Shown here piece after piece: positions 8,726 to 16,635 of a stretch of DNA of 62,391 nt. This DNA is from an uncultured Mediterraneibacter sp. (lineage in GTDB: Bacteria; Bacillota; Clostridia; Lachnospirales; Lachnospiraceae). Location: assembly GCA_934418295.1 (NCBI GenBank), contig CAKRWZ010000003.1, forward strand, positions 1 through 62,391, given 5' to 3'. The first letter of the stretch is position 1, and each line of letters starts with the position of its first letter. A program made the translations under genes and the position numbers. The notes under the pieces are model-generated. The model searched no databases. It was not told the origin of the DNA and saw only the letters and a list, made by a program, of their open reading frames with translations.

Positions 8726-9510
8726 TCCGTACAAGCGGAGAGGTTTTAAACAGTCAGGAGAAAGCGTATGTGATCAAAGCCTCTTCCGGGGAAGAAGCGC
8801 AAAAATTGGCAAAGGACCGCTTTGCAGAAGAGTTCTGTGCGCTGGGAGAATGCGTGTATGTACAGCCCAGCAAAAGGACGTTTAAAGCATGGCTGGCATT
8901 CGTGTTCATGCTTGTCCCGATCTTACTGTCTTTTGTAGGATGGAAAGTGGGACATGATACGGTCCTGATCCGCCCGGATTATATGTCCTGTCTGTATGCC
9001 GTTTTGCTTTACGGTGCATTTGTAGTCCGTTTTAAAGGAGTAATGCGGACGGTGGGCTCCTGGATAGATATTATATTCTGCGTTTTAAATGTGCTTTTGA
9101 TCTCTTCTTTTGTGCAGACGCTGCTGGTGACCAAGACGATCAAACTGTTCTGGGTCAAAGATGTTTCCATCAACACGGCGATCCTGATACCGGTGGCAGT
9201 CTTGTTGTCCTGGCTGGGATTAAAACTGGTCAGCGTCCTTTGTATGGCGGCAGTGGGAATTTTGGCGCTGGTGAATATCACGACGTTGAGCAGTGCAATG
9301 GGCTCCTTGTATGGTCCGGTCTATATCATCTGTGCGTTTCTGGGGATCCTGCTTTATCTGGCAGTGGAACCGGCAGCTATGGAAATCTTGCCCCATTTTC
9401 GGAAATCTGTTCAGAAGGGCGCCAGCTATATGCGCTCAGATGTGGTACAGGCCGGAAAAGAGGCCGGTAAGCTGGGCAATCGGATGAACGGAGGAAGAAA
9501 AGAATCATGA
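8713..9510 (+). CDS. Polytopic membrane protein of unknown function
   Basis: A 265-residue protein. The first 55 residues are soluble (V-R-T-S-G-E-V-L-N-S, then a helix with E-E-A-Q-K-L-A-K-D). About six hydrophobic segments lie between residues 57 and 220, and the C-terminal tail is basic. I do not recognise a family. The start overlaps the MazG-like gene by 13 bp and the end overlaps the next gene by ATGA, which indicates translational coupling. Confidence 0.75.
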   Translation: MQYLVRTSGEVLNSQEKAYVIKASSGEEAQKLAKDRFAEEFCALGECVYVQPSKRTFKAWLAFVFMLVPILLSFVGWKVGHDTVLIRPDYMSCLYAVLLYGAFVVRFKGVMRTVGSWIDIIFCVLNVLLISSFVQTLLVTKTIKLFWVKDVSINTAILIPVAVLLSWLGLKLVSVLCMAAVGILALVNITTLSSAMGSLYGPVYIICAFLGILLYLAVEPAAMEILPHFRKSVQKGASYMRSDVVQAGKEAGKLGNRMNGGRKES

Positions 9511-9968
9511 AAAAAGTATGGGTCCTGATCGTGACGATCACTCTGGCACTGCTTCTGGTATTTGCAGGGGTTCAGATCTATAACCGGATCACCAATAAAA
9601 ACGGAGATTCCAGAGTGACCAATGATAAGGCAGAAAAGGATGAAGAAAACCGTTATCTGACCATTGTCAACGGGACCGGGCAGATTTTAAATGAAGTACA
9701 TATCACGGTGGGAGAGGGGACGGAGATCGAACAGGGTTATCAGAAAAATCCGGATGAGACCAGCTTTTCCGTCAAAATTCCGAAAGCTTATCAGGAATAT
9801 GATACCTTTGTGATCACACTTATTGACCGGTATGAACTGAAATATCAAAAAGAAGTAAAAGATGTCTCGAAAAGCGGTAGAACGGAAGTGACAGTTACGG
9901 AAGAAGATTACGTGGAGCAGGATGGAGATATCTGGAAAAAAGCAGATAAATTTTTTAACGGTGATTGA
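9507..9968 (+). CDS. Signal-anchored extracytoplasmic protein of unknown function
   Basis: A 153-residue protein with an N-terminal membrane anchor or signal (K-K-V-W-V-L-I-V-T-I-T-L-A) without a lipobox cysteine. An extracytoplasmic domain of beta-rich appearance follows, with L-T-I-V-N-G-T-G-Q-I-L-N and F-V-I-T-L-I-D-R-Y. Family unknown. The start codon overlaps the stop of the upstream membrane protein (ATGA at 9507-9510), so the two probably work together. Confidence 0.75.
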   Translation: MKKVWVLIVTITLALLLVFAGVQIYNRITNKNGDSRVTNDKAEKDEENRYLTIVNGTGQILNEVHITVGEGTEIEQGYQKNPDETSFSVKIPKAYQEYDTFVITLIDRYELKYQKEVKDVSKSGRTEVTVTEEDYVEQDGDIWKKADKFFNGD

Positions 9969-10096
9969 TGAAGAATGCCCGTTTTCAGAGAAAACGTTTT
10001 ACCTCTGCAGACCTGGTGGGATTTTTGGGATTGTATGATCAGGCGTGGGAAGATGCTGTCGTACAAAAGGTAAAAGAAGCAGCATTAACAGATTGA
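9968..10096 (+). CDS. Small ORF, 42 residues, translationally coupled
   Basis: ATG at 9968 shares its A with the TGA of the preceding gene (TGATG), the usual arrangement for reinitiation. The product begins M-K-N-A-R-F-Q-R-K-R-F and ends K-E-A-A-L-T-D. It has a basic N-terminus and an amphipathic C-terminal half with L-V-G-F-L-G-L-Y-D. It has no ribosome binding site of its own. It could be real and coupled, or a decayed tail of the cluster. Confidence 0.45.
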   Translation: MKNARFQRKRFTSADLVGFLGLYDQAWEDAVVQKVKEAALTD

Positions 10097-10146
10097 TGCA
10101 TAAAACAGGAGGTGCAGAAAAAAAACACAGCAGTTTTCACAAATCA

Positions 10147-10187
10147 CCTACTAACCTATTGACATAGTAGGTTAGTGGTATTATGAT
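10147..10187 (+). promoter_or_regulatory. Promoter of the sulfur operon, embedded in an inverted repeat
   Basis: Strong sigma-A promoter: -35 TTGACA (10159-10164), 17-bp spacer, -10 TATGAT (10182-10187). Two overlapping inverted repeats flank the -35 box: CCTACTA (10147-10153) with TAGTAGG (10165-10171), and CTAACCTA (10151-10158) with TAGGTTAG (10168-10175). A protein bound here would block RNA polymerase. The position before cysteine genes suggests an Rrf2/CymR-type repressor; that assignment is inference. Confidence 0.75.
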
Positions 10188-10234
10188 AGCTACATCAGAT
10201 TTGAGCAGATAAATAAGAAAGGAGCAAAAAAACG

Positions 10235-10363
10235 ATGATCAAAGCAAACAGCATCAGTTTAAAAGAAGTCATGTGTTGTTGTCGAATGCCATACTCCCGG
10301 GCATATAATTTGGCTGGGGTGCATTCCTGCGTTGATTTGCGCCTCAACGATACACAAGCGTAA
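10235..10363 (+). CDS. Cysteine-rich leader peptide (putative attenuator peptide)
   Basis: A 42-codon ORF begins with ATG at 10235 behind AAAGGAG (10218-10224) and ends at TAA 10361. Codons 14-16 are TGT TGT TGT (10274-10282), giving Cys-Cys-Cys, and codon 32 is a fourth Cys. It precedes an intrinsic terminator and a cysteine synthesis and transport operon. By analogy with trp, his and actinobacterial cys leaders, ribosome pausing at the Cys codons when cysteinyl-tRNA is scarce should control termination. It is not a structural gene; the peptide sequence beyond the Cys run need not matter. Confidence 0.75.
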   Translation: MIKANSISLKEVMCCCRMPYSRAYNLAGVHSCVDLRLNDTQA

Positions 10364-10424
10364 TCGTTATCCTATAAAATGCGATCGCAGAAGGTATCTG
10401 ATATCTGCCACTTGCCCGGGAGCT
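10286..10424 (+). promoter_or_regulatory. Cysteine attenuator: alternative RNA pairings
   Basis: CTCCCGGGCA (10294-10303), starting 11 bases after the Cys codons, is perfectly complementary over 10 bp to TGCCCGGGAG (10413-10422). That second segment is the 5' arm of the terminator, so the two structures exclude each other. A small hairpin, ATGCC (10286-10290) with GGCAT (10300-10304), can hide the upstream segment. A ribosome held on the Cys codons would cover ATGCC, break that hairpin and free the segment for antitermination. The pairings are read from the sequence; the mechanism is inferred. Confidence 0.7.
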
Positions 10425-10448
10425 AAAACACAAGCCCCCGGGCTTTTT
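10414..10448 (+). terminator. Leader terminator of the sulfur operon
   Basis: GCCCGGG (10414-10420) pairs with CCCGGGC (10437-10443), then an A-C mismatch and three more pairs GCT/AGC, with TTTTT following at 10444-10448. It lies 131 bp before metY, between leader peptide and structural genes, as expected for an attenuator. Confidence 0.9.
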
Positions 10449-10579
10449 AGTTTATCGCTGTATGAAAACACCAGTGCTCAAGGATCTGAAAAATTAGAAA
10501 CTTAGCAACAGAGAAAAGGCAAGTCAAACACAAAAGAACACAAAACCATATTAAAATAAAAAGAAAAGAGGACATAAAA

Positions 10580-11866
10580 ATGAGTGATTACAAATTTGAA
10601 ACATTACAGCTGCACGTAGGACAGGAAGAGCCGGATCCGGCAACAGATGCAAGAGCAGTACCGATTTACCAGACAACTTCTTATGTATTTCGCAATTCTG
10701 CACATGCGGCAGCAAGATTTGGCCTGGCAGATGCAGGAAACATTTACGGAAGACTGACGAATTCTACCCAGGATGTTCTGGAAAAGAGACTGGCAGCTTT
10801 GGAAGGCGGAGTTGCAGCCCTGGCAGTAGCGTCCGGTGCAGCAGCCATTGATTACACCATTCAGGCTCTTGCAGGAGAGGGCGAGCACATCGTGGCTCAG
10901 AAAACCATTTACGGCGGCAGCTACAATCTTTTGGCACACACCCTTCCGAGATACGGAATCAGCACAACGTTCGTAGATGCCCACAATCTGGAAGAGGTAG
11001 AGAATGCGATCCGGGACAACACAAAAGCAATTTATCTGGAGACTCTCGGAAATCCGAACAGTGATATCCCGGACATCGATGCTATCGCAGAGATCGCACA
11101 TAAACACGGACTTCCGCTGGTGATCGATAACACCTTCGGAACACCTTATCTGATCCGCCCGATCGAGCACGGGGCAGACATCGTGGTACATTCTGCCACA
11201 AAATTTATCGGAGGCCACGGTACAACACTGGGCGGCGTGATCGTAGATTCCGGAAACTTTGACTGGAAAGCAAGCGGTAAATACGCACCGATCGCAGAGC
11301 CAAATCCGAGTTACCATGGTGTTTCCTTTGCAGACGCAGCAGGTCCGGCAGCTTTTGTTACCTATATCAGAGCCATCCTGCTTCGTGATACGGGAGCAAC
11401 GATTTCTCCGTTCAACGCATTTCTGCTTCTGCAGGGCGTAGAAACATTGTCCCTGCGTCTGGACAGACATGTGGAAAACACAAAGAAAGTCGTAGAATAC
11501 CTGGCAGCTCATCCACTGGTAGAAAAAGTAAATCATCCGTCTTTGAAAGATCATCCGGATCATGCACTTTATGAGAAATATTTCCCGAACGGCGGCGCAA
11601 GCATCTTTACTTTCGATATCAAGGGCGGACAGGAAGAAGCACATAAATTTATCGACAACCTGAAACTGTTTTCACTGCTGGCAAACGTAGCAGATGTCAA
11701 GAGCCTTGTGATCCATCCGGCAACGACGACACATTCTCAGCTGACAGAGGAAGAACTGCTGGATCAGGGAATCAAACCAAACACCATTCGTCTTTCCATC
11801 GGAACAGAACATATCGACGATATCATCGCAGATCTGGAAGGCGGATTTAAAGCAATCGAGAAATAA
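10580..11866 (+). CDS. metY: O-acetylhomoserine sulfhydrylase
   Basis: A PLP-dependent Cys/Met-metabolism enzyme of 428 residues that would form homocysteine from O-acetylhomoserine and sulfide. Visible family motifs are the YGRLTNSTQ segment, ASGAAAIDY, the E-T-L-G-N-P-N-S-D-I-P stretch, and the PLP lysine motif V-V-H-S-A-T-K-F-I-G-G-H-G. The P-N-S-D-I and long mid-region G-S-Y-H-G-V-like insert fit the sulfhydrylase subgroup better than cystathionine synthase. It is the first structural gene after the cysteine attenuator, 70 bp before cysK. Confidence 0.94.
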   Translation: MSDYKFETLQLHVGQEEPDPATDARAVPIYQTTSYVFRNSAHAAARFGLADAGNIYGRLTNSTQDVLEKRLAALEGGVAALAVASGAAAIDYTIQALAGEGEHIVAQKTIYGGSYNLLAHTLPRYGISTTFVDAHNLEEVENAIRDNTKAIYLETLGNPNSDIPDIDAIAEIAHKHGLPLVIDNTFGTPYLIRPIEHGADIVVHSATKFIGGHGTTLGGVIVDSGNFDWKASGKYAPIAEPNPSYHGVSFADAAGPAAFVTYIRAILLRDTGATISPFNAFLLLQGVETLSLRLDRHVENTKKVVEYLAAHPLVEKVNHPSLKDHPDHALYEKYFPNGGASIFTFDIKGGQEEAHKFIDNLKLFSLLANVADVKSLVIHPATTTHSQLTEEELLDQGIKPNTIRLSIGTEHIDDIIADLEGGFKAIEK

Positions 11867-11935
11867 AAACAAAGTAAAGCGAAAGTTTGTGCAAAGAAAT
11901 AGAAAATGAAAGAAGCAAGAAAGGAGAATATCACA

Positions 11936-12868
11936 ATGTCAAAGATATATAAAGGAACCTTGGGACTGATCGGAAATACACCGCTCGTAGAAGTTGCAAA
12001 TGTAGAAAAAGAGCTGGGACTGGAAGCAACGATCCTGGTAAAACTGGAATATTTTAACCCGGCAGGAAGCGTAAAAGACCGTATCGCAAAAGCGATGATC
12101 GAAGACGCAGAAGAAAAGGGATTGCTGAAAGAAGGCTCTGTCATCATCGAGCCAACTTCCGGAAATACAGGAATCGGCCTGGCAGCCATTGCGGCAGCGA
12201 AAGGATACCGGATCATTTTGACCATGCCGGAGACCATGAGTATTGAGAGAAGAAACATTTTGAAAGCTTACGGCGCTGAGCTGGTACTGACAGAGGGAAC
12301 CAAAGGAATGAAAGGTGCCATCGCAAAAGCAGAGGAGCTGGCAAAAGAAATTCCGGACAGTTACATTCCGGGTCAGTTCGTGAATCCGGCCAATCCGGCA
12401 GTGCACAAAGCGACTACCGGACCGGAGATCTGGCAGGATACAGACGGCCAGGTAGACCTCTTTGTAGCCGGGGTTGGTACCGGCGGAACATTAACTGGTG
12501 TAGGAGAGTACTTGAAAGAACAGAATAAAAATGTTAAAGTAGTTGCTGTAGAGCCTGCGGACTCCCCTGTTTTGTCTGAGGGAAGAGGCGGAGCACACAA
12601 GATTCAGGGCATCGGCGCAGGATTTGTGCCGGAGGTACTGAATACGAAAATATATGATGAAATAATTACAATCGCCAACGAAGATGCATTTGCAGCTTCT
12701 AAGCTCCTGGCAAAGAAAGAGGGGGTTCTGGTTGGGATTTCCTCCGGAGCAGCCTTGCACGCGGCGGTAGAATTGGCTAAGCGTCCGGAAAACAAAGGAA
12801 AAGTGATCGTAGCACTGCTTCCGGATACCGGCGACCGTTACTATTCTACTCCGCTCTTCACGGAGTAA
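11936..12868 (+). CDS. cysK: Cysteine synthase A
   Basis: Makes cysteine from O-acetylserine and sulfide. A 310-residue PLP enzyme with the lysine motif N-P-A-G-S-V-K-D-R, the phosphate loop G-V-G-T-G-G-T-L-T-G, the substrate loop T-S-G-N-T-G-I-G, and G-I-S-S-G-A near the end. ATG 11936 has AAAGGAG at 11920-11926; an in-frame ATG at 11906 lacks a good site and lies before it. Co-transcribed with metY and the metNIQ genes, so under the same attenuator. Confidence 0.96.
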   Translation: MSKIYKGTLGLIGNTPLVEVANVEKELGLEATILVKLEYFNPAGSVKDRIAKAMIEDAEEKGLLKEGSVIIEPTSGNTGIGLAAIAAAKGYRIILTMPETMSIERRNILKAYGAELVLTEGTKGMKGAIAKAEELAKEIPDSYIPGQFVNPANPAVHKATTGPEIWQDTDGQVDLFVAGVGTGGTLTGVGEYLKEQNKNVKVVAVEPADSPVLSEGRGGAHKIQGIGAGFVPEVLNTKIYDEIITIANEDAFAASKLLAKKEGVLVGISSGAALHAAVELAKRPENKGKVIVALLPDTGDRYYSTPLFTE

Positions 12869-12899
12869 TAAGTACGGCGGCGGGGAAAGGATATCAGAC

Positions 12900-13646
12900 A
12901 TGATAGAGATCAAAGGACTGTCCAAACAGTTCTCCTCCGGAGATCAGCGGTTTACGGCTCTGAAAGACGTAAACCTGCAGATTGAGGATGGCGACGTGTT
13001 TGGAATCATCGGAATCAGCGGCGCAGGAAAATCCACGTTCATCCGATGTATCAATCTGTTGGAACAGCCTACGGAGGGAAGTATCCTCATCGATGGCAGA
13101 GACGTGACGGGAATCAAAAAGAAGGAGCTTTTGGAATTAAGACGCCATATCGGAATGGTATTCCAGAAATTTAATCTGCTGATGCAGAGGACGATTTTGG
13201 AAAACGTCATGCTTCCCCTGGAGATCGAGGGTGTTCCGAAAAAGGAAAGAAAGAAAAAAGCAGAGGAGCTCCTGGAAATGGTCGGTCTTGCCGACCAGGC
13301 GCAGAAGTATCCGGCACAGCTTTCCGGCGGACAGCAGCAGAGAGTCTCTATCGCAAGAGCATTGGCCAACGACCCGAAAGTGTTGCTCTGTGATGAGCCT
13401 ACTTCGGCGTTGGATCCTCTGACAGCGACTTCTATCTTAAATCTTCTGAAGAAGATCAATGAAGAGCTTGGAGTAACCGTGATCATCATTACGCACCAGA
13501 TTCAGGTGGTGAAAAAGATCTGCAACAGAATGGCAGTGATCCATGAATCCTCCATTGCAGAACAGGGCAGTGTGGAAGAAATTTTTGAAGATCCGAAATG
13601 TCTGATCACGAGACAGTTGCTGGGGAGGGTAGATTGGGATGCTTGA
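12900..13646 (+). CDS. metN: MetN-like ABC transporter ATPase, without NIL domain
   Basis: ATP-binding subunit of a methionine-type importer. Walker A is G-I-S-G-A-G-K-S-T, the signature is L-S-G-G-Q-Q-Q-R, and Walker B is V-L-L-C-D-E-P-T-S-A-L-D-P. At 248 residues it ends soon after the nucleotide-binding domain. Typical MetN proteins are about 340 residues and carry a C-terminal NIL (ACT-like) domain through which methionine inhibits transport; that domain is missing here. The stop overlaps the metI start by 8 bp. Cysteine-linked control suggests the cargo could be cyst(e)ine or methionine. Confidence 0.93.
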   Translation: MIEIKGLSKQFSSGDQRFTALKDVNLQIEDGDVFGIIGISGAGKSTFIRCINLLEQPTEGSILIDGRDVTGIKKKELLELRRHIGMVFQKFNLLMQRTILENVMLPLEIEGVPKKERKKKAEELLEMVGLADQAQKYPAQLSGGQQQRVSIARALANDPKVLLCDEPTSALDPLTATSILNLLKKINEELGVTVIIITHQIQVVKKICNRMAVIHESSIAEQGSVEEIFEDPKCLITRQLLGRVDWDA

Positions 13647-14322
13647 GATTATAAATGAATTTGTAGGACGTTACGGTACGATGCTCCTGCAGGGAATCGT
13701 CGATACAATGAAAATGACGCTGTTTTCCACAGTGTTTGCCTATGTGATCGGTCTTCCGCTGGGTGTGATCCTGATCATCACAAAAGAGCACGGCATCTGC
13801 GAATGCAAGTGGCTGTGCAGTGTGATCGGCTGGATCGTAAATGTGGGAAGAAGTCTTCCGTTCATCATTTTGATGGTACTTTTGATGCCGGTGACTAAAG
13901 CGGTCATGGGAACAAAGCTTGGCGTACAGGGCGCGATTTTCCCGCTGGTGATCGCAGCAGCACCTTTTGTGGCAAGAATGGTTGAGACCTCGCTGGCGGA
14001 GCTGGATTCGGGGATCATCGAAGCAGCCCATGCCATGGGGGCAAGCAACTGGCAGATCATCAGGAAGTTTTATCTTCCGGAATCCCTTCCTTCTTTGGTA
14101 AGGGGAGGCTCCATCAGCCTGATCACGATCTTGGCTTACACGGCTATTGCAGGTGCGGTAGGAGCCGGCGGACTGGGCGATATTGCCATCCGTTACGGTT
14201 ACAACCGATATGAGTTTGACGTATTGATGGTTACAGTGGTATTATTGATTATCTTGGTAGAAATTTTCCAGTGCATTTTCAACATCATTGCAAAACGGAT
14301 CGATAAGCGGATTCGCAAATAA
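13639..14322 (+). CDS. metI: MetI-like ABC transporter permease
   Basis: Membrane subunit of the MetNIQ importer. A 227-residue protein with about five membrane helices and the coupling motif region E-A-A-H-A-M-G-A-S-N-W-Q-I-I that docks to the ATPase. It overlaps metN by 8 bp and is followed by metQ after 60 bp. Confidence 0.94.
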   Translation: MLEIINEFVGRYGTMLLQGIVDTMKMTLFSTVFAYVIGLPLGVILIITKEHGICECKWLCSVIGWIVNVGRSLPFIILMVLLMPVTKAVMGTKLGVQGAIFPLVIAAAPFVARMVETSLAELDSGIIEAAHAMGASNWQIIRKFYLPESLPSLVRGGSISLITILAYTAIAGAVGAGGLGDIAIRYGYNRYEFDVLMVTVVLLIILVEIFQCIFNIIAKRIDKRIRK

Positions 14323-14382
14323 CAAGAATTTTACAACATTTGAGAAAATAAAAAGAAAACGAGAGAAAAGGAGAAAAGAAAC

Positions 14383-15222
14383 ATGAAGAAAGCATTATCT
14401 GTAATTCTGGCATTGACACTTACTTTTTCCCTGGCTGCCTGCGGAAGCTCTTCTGACAAAGAAGAATCCAAAACGACAGACAAGGACGGAGCAGTCACAC
14501 TGAGAGTCGGAGCATCCCCGACACCTCACGCAGAGATCCTGAATTCTGTAAAGGATACACTGAAAGAGGATTACAACATCGACCTGGAAGTAGTAGAGTA
14601 CAGTGATTATGTGGTACCGAACACAGCAGTAGATGAGGGAGAAGACCAGGCAAACTATTTCCAGCACACACCGTATCTGGACACCTTTAATGAAGAAAAC
14701 GGAACAGATCTGGTAAGCGTGGCAAAAATCCATTATGAGCCGTTCGGAATGTATTCCAACACAGTAAAAGACGTAAAAGACCTGAAAGACGGCGCAACCA
14801 TTGCAGTACCGAACGATGGATCCAATGAAGCAAGAGCATTGTATCTGCTGGAGGCAGAAGGCCTGATTAAACTGAACCATGAAGCAGGGTTCAATGCAAC
14901 GGTTCTGGATATCACAGAGAATCCAAAGGATCTGAAGATCCAGGAAGTGGCAGCAGAGATGGTAGCACGTACACTGGATGATGTAGATGCAGCGATCATC
15001 AACGGAAACTATGCACTGCAGGCAGACCTGAAGATTAGTGATGCCATTGCATCTGAGTCTGCAGAATCTGAATCAGCACAGACCTATGCGAATATTATAG
15101 CAGTAAAGAAAGGTCACGAGAATGACGAAGCCATCCAGGCACTGGTAAAGGTATTGACCAGTGATGCGACAAGAGATTTCATCAATGAGAAATATCAGGG
15201 CGCTGTCGTACCGATTTTCTAA
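14383..15222 (+). CDS. metQ: MetQ/NlpA-family substrate-binding lipoprotein
   Basis: A 279-residue lipoprotein with signal peptide and lipobox L-A-A-C (Cys20). The NlpA family features are clear: V-G-A-S-P-T-P-H-A-E-I-L-N, the D-Y-V-V-P-N-T-A-V stretch, E-D-Q-A-N-Y-F-Q-H-T-P-Y-L, and A-A-I-I-N-G-N-Y-A. The family binds methionine, and some members bind other small sulfur amino acids. Anchored outside the membrane, it delivers cargo to MetNI. Confidence 0.94.
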   Translation: MKKALSVILALTLTFSLAACGSSSDKEESKTTDKDGAVTLRVGASPTPHAEILNSVKDTLKEDYNIDLEVVEYSDYVVPNTAVDEGEDQANYFQHTPYLDTFNEENGTDLVSVAKIHYEPFGMYSNTVKDVKDLKDGATIAVPNDGSNEARALYLLEAEGLIKLNHEAGFNATVLDITENPKDLKIQEVAAEMVARTLDDVDAAIINGNYALQADLKISDAIASESAESESAQTYANIIAVKKGHENDEAIQALVKVLTSDATRDFINEKYQGAVVPIF

Positions 15223-15247
15223 GAGAACGGATTAACATAATTTAAAA

Positions 15248-15274
15248 TATTTCCGGGGATTTTCCCCGGAAATG
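15248..15274 (+). terminator. Hairpin between metQ and the second transporter
   Basis: ATTTCCGGGGA (15249-15259) pairs perfectly with TCCCCGGAAAT (15263-15273) around a 3-base loop. An A-rich stretch, not a T-tract, follows. It may act as a weak terminator or protect the metYcysKmetNIQ mRNA 3' end while allowing read-through into the downstream transporter. Confidence 0.5.
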
Positions 15275-15316
15275 TAAAATAAAAAAGAATCTGGGTAAAT
15301 CAGGAAGGAGAATGTT

Positions 15317-15976
15317 GTGAACTGGGGGTTCATAGAAAAATATTTGCCGCTGTATGAAAAAGCGGCCGGCCTGACCGTTAAGCTCGGAGTGGCAGGAATC
15401 CTGATCTCGTTCCTGATCGGATTGATCTGTGTGGCGATACAGTATTATCGGATTCCGGTGCTGAGACGGATCGTAAGTATTTATATTGAGATCAGCCGAA
15501 ACACGCCGCTTCTGGTGCAGCTGTTTTTTATTTATTATGGTCTTCCTAAGATCGGGATCAAGACGGATCCGGCCGCCTGCGGAATCGCAGGCTTAGCGTT
15601 TTTAGGGGGAAGTTACATGGCGGAGGCTTTCCGCAGCGGGATCGAATCGATTCCGGCCGTGCAGGAAGAGAGTGCTTACAGTCTGGGAATGAGTAAGTTT
15701 CAGACCATGCGGTATGTGATCCTGCCGCAGGCATTATCCGTCAGCGTACCGGCCTTAGTAGCCAATGTGATCTTTCTTTTGAAAGAGACCAGTGTGTTCA
15801 GTGCGATCAGTCTTTTGGACCTGATGTTTACGGCAAAGGATCTGATCGGTCTGTACTATAAGACCACAGAGAGTTTGTTCCTGTTGGTAGTCTTTTATCT
15901 TTTGATCCTGCTTCCGGTATCCATCATCGGAAGTCTGCTGGAAAGGAGGCTTCGCTATGCCGGATTTGGGGATTGA
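15317..15976 (+). CDS. Amino acid ABC transporter permease (cysteine/polar type)
   Basis: A 219-residue HisM/GlnP-type permease with GTG start behind AAGGAG (15305-15310). Features are I-S-R-N-T-P-L-L-V-Q-L-F-F-I-Y-Y-G and the ATPase-coupling loop E-S-A-Y-S-L-G-M-S. It overlaps the second permease gene by 20 bp. Together with that permease, the ATPase and the CjaA-like lipoprotein it forms a complete importer, probably for cysteine or cystine. Confidence 0.93.
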   Translation: MNWGFIEKYLPLYEKAAGLTVKLGVAGILISFLIGLICVAIQYYRIPVLRRIVSIYIEISRNTPLLVQLFFIYYGLPKIGIKTDPAACGIAGLAFLGGSYMAEAFRSGIESIPAVQEESAYSLGMSKFQTMRYVILPQALSVSVPALVANVIFLLKETSVFSAISLLDLMFTAKDLIGLYYKTTESLFLLVVFYLLILLPVSIIGSLLERRLRYAGFGD

Positions 15977-16631
15977 TGTATTGTGGAAGGGGCAGAATAT
16001 GCTCCGTATCCTCGGAGGTTTGTGGGTAGCACTGAAGATCAGCCTGATCTCAGTGGCCATCAGTATTCCTCTCGGGATCTTACTGGGGGTTTTAATGACC
16101 AGTAAAAATTGGATCGTGAAAGCGATCCTCAGAGTTTATCTGGAATTTGTACGGATCATGCCGCAGATGGTATTACTGTTCCTGGCCTATTTCGGGACGA
16201 CCAGAGCCTTTGGCTGGGATATCAGCGGCGAGCTGGCTTCCGTGATCGTGTTTACGGTGTGGGGAACTGCCGAGATGGGTGACCTGGTACGAGGAGCGCT
16301 GATCAGCATTCCGAAGCATCAGTACGAAAGCGGTGAGGCACTTGGCTTGAAAAAAGGTCAGATCTATCAGTATATTATCATTCCGCAGACGGTGCGCCGT
16401 TTGATCCCGTTGTCGATCAATCTGATCACTCGTATGATCAAGACGACCAGCCTGATCCTGATGATCGGTGTTGTGGAGGTCTTGAAAGTGGCGCAGCAGA
16501 TCATAGAGGCGAACCGAATGACCAGCCCGAATGCAGCGTTCGGTGTTTATCTGGTCGTATTCTTAATGTATTTCCTTGCATGCTGGCCGATCAGTCTGCT
16601 GGCAAGATACCTGGAAAAGAGATGGAGGTGA
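15957..16631 (+). CDS. Amino acid ABC transporter permease (cysteine/polar type)
   Basis: The second HisM/GlnP-type permease, 224 residues, with the F-V-R-I-M-P-Q-M-V-L-L-F-L stretch and the coupling loop G-E-A-L-G-L-K-K-G-Q. AAAGGAGG sits just before ATG 15957 inside the end of the first permease gene. The two permeases presumably form a heterodimer in the membrane. Confidence 0.93.
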   Translation: MPDLGIDVLWKGQNMLRILGGLWVALKISLISVAISIPLGILLGVLMTSKNWIVKAILRVYLEFVRIMPQMVLLFLAYFGTTRAFGWDISGELASVIVFTVWGTAEMGDLVRGALISIPKHQYESGEALGLKKGQIYQYIIIPQTVRRLIPLSINLITRMIKTTSLILMIGVVEVLKVAQQIIEANRMTSPNAAFGVYLVVFLMYFLACWPISLLARYLEKRWR

Positions 16632-16635
16632 AGAA

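Noticed and set aside
10188..10448. T-box or SAM riboswitch in the metY leader
   Set aside because: No T-box consensus (AGGGTGGnACCGCG) and no SAM-I core (CTCTTATC...GGAGGGA...GGCCC) could be found; a translated Cys-rich frame and simple pairings explain the region better.
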